A stretch of DNA of 64,000 bases, taken from Manduca sexta (Eukaryota; Arthropoda; Insecta; Lepidoptera; Sphingidae). Each line of letters opens with the position of its first letter. Within the stretch, counting starts at the first letter, position 1. The notes beneath the pieces are model-generated. The model worked only from the letters and a program-made list of their open reading frames with translations, was not told the DNA's origin and did no database searches. The stretch covers positions 496,001 through 560,000 of the forward strand of contig NC_051116.1 in NCBI RefSeq assembly GCF_014839805.1. Reading direction: 5' to 3'. This document shows positions 10,622-20,700 of the stretch, piece by piece. A program made the position numbers and the translations under genes.

Positions 10622-13600
10622 ATGGGAAAGCCAGGTGAGTTCTATTCTTTGACTTATCGTCTTTGTAAAATGGTAGCGGCGTCGCGTGGGTCGTGCAAAG
10701 CACACGTGGTCGCATTCACTGTTGTATAGACTTTTTAAACTTATATATAGCTTTCAACAACTTTTCGAAGAGTTCCATTCAAGTTAAATACAGTGCACCA
10801 AAAATTATAATGGTAAAATTTTTGTTTGGTTGAGGTTAATTAAACGGATACGTACATCGGTAACTGATTGAAAATATTTTGTAAATGCGTAAAATTTTGT
10901 CTATTAGAAGTCTTAATTACTTACGGTAAACTTAACTTGCATAATAATCCGTAAAATTGTGAAAAATGTGACGTGAGTTAGGTTATGTTATGGTAACCAC
11001 GCTAGTTGCATCCTCTGTTTAAAACGTGTTATTTATTTATAATTCTTGCGTTCTATTTCTCTATATAGACTTATAAATTGTATAATTCAATGTTTTGATT
11101 AGTAGCATTGGCTAATTCTGAATTCCGTACATAAAAAAGTACGAGGTGTGAAATAAACAATTCCAACACGTTGGCTTTTAAAACGAAATAATTAGGTTAG
11201 AGCTATACTCGGAAGTGCCCGTGCTTATAGACCCACACGTGGAGAATTTTTTGACTCCATATTTCACATTCATAATTTTCAAGTCTGTCTAGAGAACGTA
11301 ACTAGAACATTTACAAAGAAAAAGCACAATGAAACAATAGTTCTACCAGCGTTATGGTCTAATTGCGGTTCAAAATTGTTATAATGCAAACTGAATAGTG
11401 AGCTACAAAATCAACATGGTAATTTACATCACACATTTTTCATATATTACGGATAGACCGAGGTGTAACCAACACTTCTCTAGCTTTGTAAGGTGTTACA
11501 TAAAGTCTATTACCATTTTCTTGACAATTCCAGATTTCATATCATCAAAGAATAGCAAATTAATTTTCAATATCTTGCAGAATTTAACGGAGGTCGCGGA
11601 GGCGGTGGCGGCCGCGGTGGACGAGGCGGCGGCGGCTTCAGAGGAGGTCGGGGCGGCGGCGGAGGCCGAGGGGGCTTCGGCGGTGGCCGCGGGGGCGGCG
11701 GCGGCAAGTTTGAGAAGCGCGGTGGGGGCGGGGGCAGAGGCTTCGGAGGAAGGGGAGGAGGTGGTATGTATCATTGTTTGAGTTTGATAAGTTAGACTCG
11801 GCACAGGTTATAACCAATTTTTTTTTAATTTAGCAGTCTATTTTAAATTTTATTGATTAAAATTTTGGCACTGATAAATTCTTCCACTGTAGATAGCTTA
11901 TTATCATACATAAATAAAATTAAATTACTAGTTTATAAGTTGAAATATGTTTCTGATGCATTTAGCTATTGCTACTATTATTTGAATATCAAATGATGAC
12001 AACATGGTCCCTCTAATCTCGACCTATTCGTGAAGACTATGATACCACATACCCACTACTGATGTCTGCCCCAGCATACAGACAGACATAATAATGTTAC
12101 GAATGTGTATTAATACTGTTGTTGTCGTAGGTCGCGGCCGTGGCGGAGGCGGCGGCAGAGGGGGCTTCAAAGGAGGGAAACAAGTTATACTTGAGCCTCA
12201 CAGGTTAGTCATTTGTTTACATACATATTATGCAGTATTACACCTTCACAAGGGAGTTGAAGGTGTCACATAGGTACATTTTGTCGGCTACATTAGATGT
12301 CATACAATAGGGAGCAAGTCTATTGCATAGGATGATCGGCTTCCAGGCTGATGCTGAACAGAAAAGTCTAATATCACTTCCATATTTGGAGAATGGATCT
12401 GAGACTTCTAACACTGCAACTCTATAATAATACAACTATGCCACTGAACAAAACTTTTTTATGTAAACGACATTAAACCAATTTAAATGATGTTAACAAT
12501 ATAACTTTCGTTCTTCTGAAAGCGAACGCTTGAAGCCAACTTTATATTACTGATACCACTTACATAAAACAATATCACAACATACAAGTCCATATTCTAA
12601 CTCAATATATTTCACAGACATGCTGGCGTGTTCATTGCAAGAGGGAAGGAGGATGCACTGGTCACGAAAAACTTGGTGCCAGGTTCAGAGGTTTACGGAG
12701 AAAAGAGGATATCAGTTGAGGTTAGTAAAGTATTTAGTTGTACAGGCGTTGTTTTCGAGGCTTTTAATGAGAGTATATGTTACTTTGATATGGGTTTTAA
12801 ATGTTTTATTGACATGAACAGTTTTGTCAAATGGCTGGCGCAAATGATAATTACAAGATCGTTTTCATCATGCTCTAGTGATATTGAATATTTTGTAACT
12901 TTAAAACATCAGAATAAGTCTTGGAATGCCAGAGGACTTAATATGTTCCTCATATATTAGTGCATACACATGGTAATATTGTATATGGACAATTAAACTA
13001 CCACAATATTGTAATTTTTGTATCAAAGATGATTTTCACAAGTGACATTCTTAATACCAGTCTCGGACTCTTAATGATGATTGTGGTCCCTCTAATCTTG
13101 ACCTATTCATGAAGACTATATCCACATACCCACTTCTGAAACCTCTCAAAATTCACTCCAACCCCACTCAACCCCAACACATAATAACAAACAGTTTTTT
13201 CCCAGAATGAAGGAGAGAAGGTGGAATACCGCGTGTGGAATCCATTCAGATCTAAGTTAGCTGCGGCTATCATGGGTGGGGTTGACGCCATACACATGCC
13301 TCCAGGGTCCAGGGTGTTGTATCTCGGTGCTGCTAGCGGTACTACTGTCAGTCATGTCTCTGATATTGTGGGACCGGTGAGTGATATTTTATATAATAAT
13401 AAAAGCTTTTAATCAGCAATGTGTACTGTAATAATAATCAGTACCAGATTTATATGTTTTATGAGTAAAGACCACTTTATTTCCGCCGTCCCATGTAGGT
13501 AGGTTTATGTATATAGGTTTCTAAAATACTTAATAATTTTCCATTTGTATTGTGGAAGGCACTAAAGTTAAACAAATGATTAATTGAATCTGAGCGTCCT

Positions 13601-15282
13601 CTGAAATCTGCCGCCCTTAAGGCTGGTGTCCATAGGCCCCGGCCTATACGGCCTATTTACAAATGAAGGACTGATAATATGCATATAATTAGTTATTAGG
13701 TGGTTAAGATAAAATAAAAAATAGTGTGTTAAAGTTATCTCATGTTAATTTCCATTGACAGCCATGTCTGCATGCCTCTTAAAGGCAAAGGTCTCCTCCA
13801 GCTCCTTCCACTTTACTCTGTCCTTTGCTATTGTTGTCCAGTCTCTACCTATCGGATCAATATTTAATATAGTTAGCTTTAAGTTCAGACATTACTTTGT
13901 TAGCCAAAAAAAGCATGTAAATTGAGTTCAACTTGTCAAATTACTGTATTATTTGCTTAAAATTAGAAAAACAGTGAAATAATATTTTTTTTTGTTTATA
14001 GGAAGGTCTAGTGTATGCAGTGGAGTTCTCACACAGATCCGGCAGAGATTTAATAAATGTAGCAAAGAAGAGGACGAATATCATACCCATCATAGAGGAC
14101 GCCAGGCATCCACTCAAATACAGGTAACACACATGTGAACTTATGTAGCTAATCTTCTGTGATCTATTAACGTCAAAATTATGTTGGTCCAATCAATGCT
14201 TTAATGCTATTGTAATTAACTTGAAAAGAGAGGAGGTTATTTAATTTGACATTATTTTCAAGTCTTGTGAGGAGTGGGAAATATACTAGGACCTTACATA
14301 TATCTAGAGCTATTGACCACCCTCGGTTTTTTTGCAGCTAGTTCATCATGGTTTGCAGTTATTGACATTAGATATCATAATCGTTTGGCCAGATTTTAGA
14401 AAGCTGTACTAAATGACTGTACTGGCAGTAGTCCACCAAACACACTTTTGAGTAAATTATAGCTTGGGTCAGGATTTGGCTAGTTTTCTAGGATTAAACC
14501 ATTGCAACGAATCAAAGATAACTTAACAATGATGAATATCCTATGACCTGAATTTGTTATGTGGATACAAATTTGAACTCTCTCTCTGACAAATGTTTGG
14601 TCCAATAGACCAACTGGTGTATATACACAGAGTCTTCATAATTTTCTCTTTTACAGAATGTTGGTGGGCATGGTGGACACAATATTTGCCGATGTGGCCC
14701 AACCAGACCAGGCAAGAATAGTTAGTTTAAACGCACAACACTTCCTTAAAAATGGGGGACATTTCGTTATATCAATTAAGGTATGTATGTTTTAGTATTG
14801 TAATTGTAGTTTAGGCATAATTAGAGTTACACATTGGTTTTGTTTTACTAGACCAAGTAATGAACATTTATAGGCTATTGAACTTTTTTTGGGACTATAT
14901 TTCAAACTTTAAACCATCTGCAACTATCATTTGATATATTATATTGCATTTTTAAATAATTATGATGATATTTTACATTATATTTACCTATGACGATAAA
15001 AAAAATCTAAATTTTTCATGTTGAAAATTGAACTCTCTCACTGAGGTAACCTTCTACACTCCAATGAACTCTCAATTCTACTACCCATATTTAAACCACA
15101 ATATTCGTCCGCAGGCATCTTGTATAGACTCAACGGCACAACCGGAAGCGGTATTCGCAGCGGAAGTTAAAAAATTACAAGCAGACAAACTAAAACCACA
15201 AGAACAGTTAACATTGGAGCCCTATGAAAGAGATCACGCAGTTGTTGTGGGCGTCTTCAGACCACCGCCTAAGAACGCGTAG
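10622..15282 (+). CDS. Fib: Fibrillarin, rRNA 2'-O-methyltransferase of box C/D snoRNPs
   Basis: Eight exons: 10622-10634, 11581-11763, 12131-12203, 12618-12720, 13206-13376, 14002-14123, 14657-14780 and 15115-15282 (stop TAG). They total 957 nt and give 318 residues, close to the usual length of about 320. All introns are GT-AG and all phases agree. The start MGKPEF is the family's conserved N terminus. Residues about 7-80 are a Gly/Arg-rich (GAR) domain. The methyltransferase fold follows, with the SAM-binding motif [20 protein letters not shown] at about 161-180 and then [13 protein letters not shown]. The C terminus ends [15 protein letters not shown]. Fibrillarin acts in nucleoli and Cajal bodies with NOP56, NOP58 and 15.5K, methylating rRNA riboses at sites chosen by guide snoRNAs. 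Five of its seven introns carry guide-RNA-like sequences, annotated separately. The first coding exon is only 13 nt. Confidence 0.97.
11988..12067 (+). ncRNA. Box C/D snoRNA candidate a (fibrillarin intron 2)
   Basis: C box ATGATGA 11993-11999, C'-like CGTGAAG near 12029, D box CTGA 12059-12062. The D box lies 68 nt upstream of the acceptor at 12130. Between the boxes it is nearly the same as candidate b in intron 4 (GGTCCCTCTAATCT, ACCTATTC, CCACATACCCACT), while the flanking intron sequence is unrelated, so selection on the RNA is likely. GTCCCTCTAA is complementary to the conserved 18S stretch TTAGAGGGAC, but no canonical D' box abuts it, so the target is unproven. The terminal stem is short. 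Confidence 0.7.
12482..12558 (+). ncRNA. Box C/D snoRNA (intron 3) with 18S rRNA guide, SNORD59/snR54-like
   Basis: C box ATGATGT 12487-12493 (last base departs from RUGAUGA), D' box CTGA 12516-12519, a C'-like CTTGAAG around 12529, D box CTGA 12550-12553. The D box is 64 nt upstream of the acceptor at 12617. Directly 5' of the D' box, TAACTTTCGTTCTT (12502-12515) is a 14-nt perfect complement of the universally conserved 18S sequence AAGAACGAAAGTTA. The fifth nucleotide from D' pairs with an A in this segment, which carries a 2'-O-methyl-A in human (Am1031, SNORD59) and yeast (Am974, snR54) as I recall it. No good rRNA match was recognised for the guide next to D. Confidence 0.8.
13069..13144 (+). 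ncRNA. Box C/D snoRNA candidate b (fibrillarin intron 4)
   Basis: C box ATGATGA 13074-13080, C'-like ATGAAGA near 13109, D box CTGA 13136-13139, 66 nt before the acceptor at 13205. It is the paralogue of candidate a. The two differ mainly by short gaps and single changes. The block before the D box (CCACATACCCACT) is kept in both and should be the guide. I did not recognise its target in 18S or 28S, so it could be an orphan or act on another RNA. Confidence 0.72.
13752..13862 (-). pseudogene. RTE-type LINE C-terminal coding remnant
   Basis: On the minus strand it reads [19 protein letters not shown] after [10 protein letters not shown]. This W..xAxDRxxWxxLxEx pattern is that found at the very end of RTE-clade reverse transcriptases. 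It ends in a stop and lies inside fibrillarin intron 5, the only long internal intron of that gene without a snoRNA candidate. Confidence 0.5.
14524..14594 (+). ncRNA. Box C/D snoRNA (intron 6) with 28S rRNA guide, SNORD26/81-like
   Basis: C box ATGATGA 14529-14535, D' box CTGA 14548-14551, D box CTGA 14586-14589, 67 nt upstream of the acceptor at 14656. TTGAACTCTCTCT (14573-14585) directly precedes the D box and is a 13-nt perfect complement of the conserved 28S segment AGAGAGAGTTCAA. By the D+5 rule it would methylate an adenosine there, the region targeted in human by SNORD26 and SNORD81 as I recall. The C' box is weak. Confidence 0.8.
14957..15049 (+). ncRNA. Box C/D snoRNA (intron 7), second copy of the 28S guide
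   Basis: C box ATGATGA 14962-14968, D box CTGA 15041-15044, exactly 70 nt upstream of the acceptor at 15114. The guide TTGAACTCTCTCA (15028-15040) matches the intron 6 guide at 12 of 13 positions and sits in the same register, so both would select the same 28S adenosine. It also shares CCTATGAC with the intron 6 copy. It is about 20 nt longer between boxes, and its D' box is not canonical. Confidence 0.75.
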
Positions 15283-16446
15283 ATATAACTTAATTTTAAG
15301 GACTTGAGCAGTTTTACAAGTTGATGTTATCTGGAGCCGTAAAAGTTAAAAGAGCATGTCTCTTGTAACAATGGTGTTTTTATAATTAAATAAGGCATTT
15401 TAATTTCAATCGAAAATGTTTTGAAATAAGAGAACTTATGTTTTTACGTTTATGCTTTAGAAAATATAAAGACTTCTATGATACTAAAATATTCTATTTT
15501 TGTATTGCGTAGTGGAATCTACCGTGAAAGAAGTCTTAGTATACTGTTACATACGTTTTATTGAATTGATACGTTGACTAATTTACACACCTGTTGTGTT
15601 AATAAACGCGCAATGATAGGCCCGTGCGCCAGGCGTGTTTAAAAATCTACTAGGTTGTCGCAGCATGTGATGAGTGTAAAAATTTGCGCTACGAACATGT
15701 GGCTAACACAACTAATAAACTTGCGCGCAAAAAATCACCACGCGATAGTATGTTTAAGTTTGGTTATTATACCTTCAGCTACATAAATCACACCGGATGT
15801 GTTTGCCACAATGCTATAGCTCTTATTTTTACACGCGTGACGTACAACGATGGCCTTAGTGGACAACTGTTTGTAATGATGCTGCAGTCACGCGCCAACT
15901 TTGTCTCAATCGTAAGTGACACCTAATGGCCTACAAATAAAACCTGTATGACATTAGAGGTCGCCTATACAACTGGTTGGTGAAAAAATATAACACAAAA
16001 CTGTTACGACGCCATAGTTAATTCCAAGATACAATGTATTTTAGTTATAAGTTGTATGGACATACGCGAGTGTGTTAAGAAAATGAGAAATATATGATGG
16101 TGCGATTGAATGTGTTTGTTTTATTTCATTACTCAGATTCTCAAAATAATTTAAAAATTTCGTCACTTGCATAGTTGTAAAATAAATCCGTAGTTTATAA
16201 CTAGAATATTTTTTTTTAGTATGGACATCAGTTAAGTATAACAGCTATGTGAATTTTTCAATTTGTTAGTCATTTTTGTGCCTGACTACATCTATGTCAA
16301 GTCATCTATTTGGAGCACGGGGATGTCATTACCTTGAGAATTCACTGGTATTTAAATTAAACGGCACATGACATGAGCACAAATTAACAGTGGGCAATGA
16401 GTGTGCACGTATTGAACTAGTTTTTTTTTTAATGTGTGACTACACA

Positions 16447-16717
16447 AGCTTACCGATCGCCTGATGGTAAGCGACACGACCGCCTATAAACAAGAAACAC
16501 CATCCAACACCCTGAATTACAAAGTATTTTATATTCCACTGCGCTCGCCATCCTGAGACATGAGATGTTAAGTCTTATTATGTCCAGTAGTAACCATTGG
16601 CTACAATATCCTTCAAACCGGAACACAACAGTGACTAAATTGCTGCTTTGCGGCATAAATAGACATTGCGATGATATATACCCAGGCGGACTCACGTATG
16701 AAAGACCTACCATCAGT
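16447..16717 (-). mobile_element. Interspersed repeat family A (LINE/SINE 3'-end type), reverse
   Basis: On the minus strand it reads from CTGATGGTAGGTCTTTCATA through GCAGCAATTTAGTCACTG and TGTCTCAGGATGGCGAGCGC to CATCAGGCGATCGG. The ...TTACCATCAGGCGA... end is typical of lepidopteran LINE/SINE tails. Fuller copies are at 45650-45930 and 50703-51116; partial copies are near 21103, 28920, 35628, 38041, 45117, 52190, 59710 and 60798. Confidence 0.75.
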
Positions 16718-17084
16718 GAATATAGTCACATGGCACTCATAAGTTAATAGACAAAACTGTAGGGACACACACTTGCGTAGCTATGTAAGTGCACATAGTT
16801 GTGCGGGAAGCTGTCACACCATGCGTGCCATGTAAAAGCGACGTGCGCCTTTGTTAATTCAGTACGTCCACGTATTACCACCTAAGTACGCTGTGTATTA
16901 ACGAACTTTGAATATATAATTATTACAGTGCCGTTCTTGAGTTTAATTTATATACACTAGGGGTGTAACTCCCATACTTTAAATCAATAACATCAACCGT
17001 ACAATACCATTCGCCCAAAACATTCTCGCGTTTCTCACGACTTGTCTGCAACTGGCAAAATACTCCACAACTATAAATCTGACG

Positions 17085-17740
<656 letters not shown>

Positions 17741-17790
17741 TGTCTAAAAGTCTGATATAACAATAAAACGCCCAAATATAGTAAATACAT

Positions 17791-20700
17791 TTATTCCCCG
17801 TCTGAGGAATGTTCCGATTCGTCGCTCTCGTTCCACGAGTGCGCGCTGTCCGACTGGTACTGCTCCACCTCCATCTCCTCGTCTGATGATGTGTCTGGAA
17901 CATATACAATAGTATGGATATGTGTGGCAAGTATGATTTTTTTAAACGGGCAATGCAAAGTGATTCGAGTCACGCAAGCAATGTCTTACGGCACATGTGA
18001 AGGAAGTAATATGAAAACCGTAAATATGTACTTTATTAACAAATATAATCCAATTTACTATTTCAAATTTATTATTTGCGGTTGGTGCAATAACACTGTC
18101 TAGGGATCGAACAGCAAAGTCAAGTTTGAACTTGTATACCTTACCTACAAGTTTTCCGAACGCTTAGTACGCGATTCCGACTAACGCATTTGACCCGTTT
18201 TTTTAAACTCATTTACTTTGACCACGTGATCTAATGTTAAGATACTTTTTTTCTATTAGTATTATTAACTATATTGTCTATGGCCCCAGAAACGTTAGGG
18301 TATGTCAATCCTATACATTATTGTTTTCAATTAGTGTTAGTACCATCTTGTCTTTGACCTCAGATCTGTCATATCTGAAGCATGAAAGAGCGAGATAGTC
18401 GTGTTACCTTTGTAGTCCAGCACGGCGTCCTGCTGGTCCTGCGGCGCATGCGCAGCGTTGCGCTGCGACACCGTCAGCTCCACGCGGCCCTTCAGGTTCA
18501 GCAGCTGGCATAGGTGGGACCGTCTGGAGAGATAGATGTAGTTTGAAAGGATGTTGATATGTACAATGAGTTGAGTTTGAATTTTTAAATTGTGTATTCA
18601 GACGTCGCTATGCTAATATTAAACACTAGGTATTGCTCGCGGCTTCGTTTGCGCGAAGAGCTTTTCGCCTTACCAAAGTCCTTAAAAGTTAAAACACGCA
18701 TTTCCATTTCCTTCTAACAAATTAGAACATTTTCTCATTTAGTACATGAGTAAGAAGTAAGATAATATATCACATGATTGATGATCAGTGTAATTGCTTA
18801 TAATAAAAGATATTAGGTTACATTCTTTATAAGTTGCCAAAAGTAGATTCGTATATGTTTCGTTACATGTTAATTGATTCTGGAACAAGTCTCTATAGTA
18901 ACTTTTTTACCGTATGCAAAACCATAAAACCGTACTTATATAGTGTGCGAGGTATGACACTACTCAAAATTTTTAGGTTCAAACCCTTGCTTGGACAGTG
19001 ATAGGTTTTTCTACTAAATGTCAGTCCGGGGACTGAATTTGAGTCTGGTACGGCAAGCTCAGCCAAAAGTGGGTGTCTCGGTTGCATATCTGCCTACTTT
19101 TTCGGGGATATAGGTGTGACGTAAGTTTTATCTTCTACATTATACCTGAGCGTGAAGATGGCGAGTAGTTGCGCGAGATGGTTAGAATCTGTAACCAATG
19201 TGGCGATGGACTGGCTTATATTACACTATAGTACAGCAAACATGGCCAAACGTGGTAAACCAGGGCTGGATGCATATCTGCCTACTTTTTCGAGAGTCAA
19301 GGTGTGATATAAGTTTTATCTTCTACATTATCAGTACCTGTGCGTGAAGATGGCGAGCAGTTGCGCGAGGTGGTGGTCGGGCGCGGCGCCGAGTGCGGCG
19401 AGGAGGAGGGCGGCGTGCCGACGCACCAGCGCGCCGCACCACGTGCACACCGACGCACATCTGGGGAACGAGACATTACTTGCACTGCTTTTTATACTAT
19501 TTCATATAGTTTATAATACGGTACAACGCATATCACTTGCATTGTTACATAATATATTAAATTATTTTAACATAAACGAGTTTAAGAATCGACTGGACGA
19601 ATACTTGGCTGCAAATGAAGATCAACAGTAATAGTGAGATACAGACATTATCAGTTCTTTCCACTGCCTGCCTGATCTATACATATTATAAAACAAAGTT
19701 CCCTTTTCTGTCTGTCACGTGAAGATGTTTTCCGGGATAAAAGTCCCGCTATATATTTTCCCGGGATAGAAAGTAGGCCATAACTTACCCAGGGTTTTAA
19801 ACTATCTTCATACCAAGTTTCATAAATATCCATACAGCAGATTTTGAGAAAATCGATAACATACAGACAGACAGAAAAGGAGACTTTATTTTATAATATG
19901 TATAGATGTTGTGAAAGACGCATTGACAACACAGACTCAGCTCAGAGGGGAGTGAAGTATGGTGTACACTTTTTTTATGTTATAGGGAGCAAACCAGGAT
20001 AAGGTTTACTTGGTGAATGATCACTGCCGCCTATGTTGGATCACTTGATTGCATAAAACTTAACCAAATCCTTTATGTCACATTGATAACATGTTGTGTC
20101 GATCCGACATAGGAATAGAATTTAAGGTGTTATAAATCAGAGTGAATAAACCCAAATAATAAGGTCATTGTCATTATAAACCGCAGTGAATAACATAATT
20201 TATTTGACTAGTTCCCCCATGTATCCATCGCTAATCACCAACCTTTGGAATCATCTTCCCATCTTTTATTCGGCCCTCGATTCCTTTTTCAATTCTATGA
20301 CACCATTCGACAAAGCCCATGAACCTAATCAAGCCATCAAATGTACTCACTGGCTAGTCTTCTTGCCGGCCATGTCGACTAGTTGCTCCAAAAGCAGCGG
20401 CACGTAGTCCGCCGGCAGCGAGGAGACCGTGCTGTCCGCCACGCGAGGGTTGTCTTGCTGCAGCACCGTTAGGATTATACTGGAACAGATAGGTTACTGT
20501 AAAAAATCATTCAGCATAGGTATCTTTGGTCAATTATCTCCTAGGTAATAATATGCAATACTTTCTCTGGGCTTCATTTAGTTTAACTAGGTGCAGTGAA
20601 GTCACCGTGCCAAGCCCCGGTAAAAAAAAAGCAGGCCTCAAGTTATGAAAATGTTTTCTATTATATAAAGCTGAAAAGTTTATATGTTTGAACGCGCTAA

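Noticed and set aside
11398..11804. Alanine-rich open frames on both strands over fibrillarin exon 2
   Set aside because: They are out-of-frame readings of the GAR-domain exon; the spliced fibrillarin frame explains the sequence.
13378..14001. Search for a snoRNA in fibrillarin intron 5
   Set aside because: No C box/D box pair was found at the expected distance from the acceptor; only an RTE remnant is present.
19344..19631. 95-codon plus-strand ORF
   Set aside because: It is antisense to WDR43 exon 9, then runs into intron; there is no independent support.
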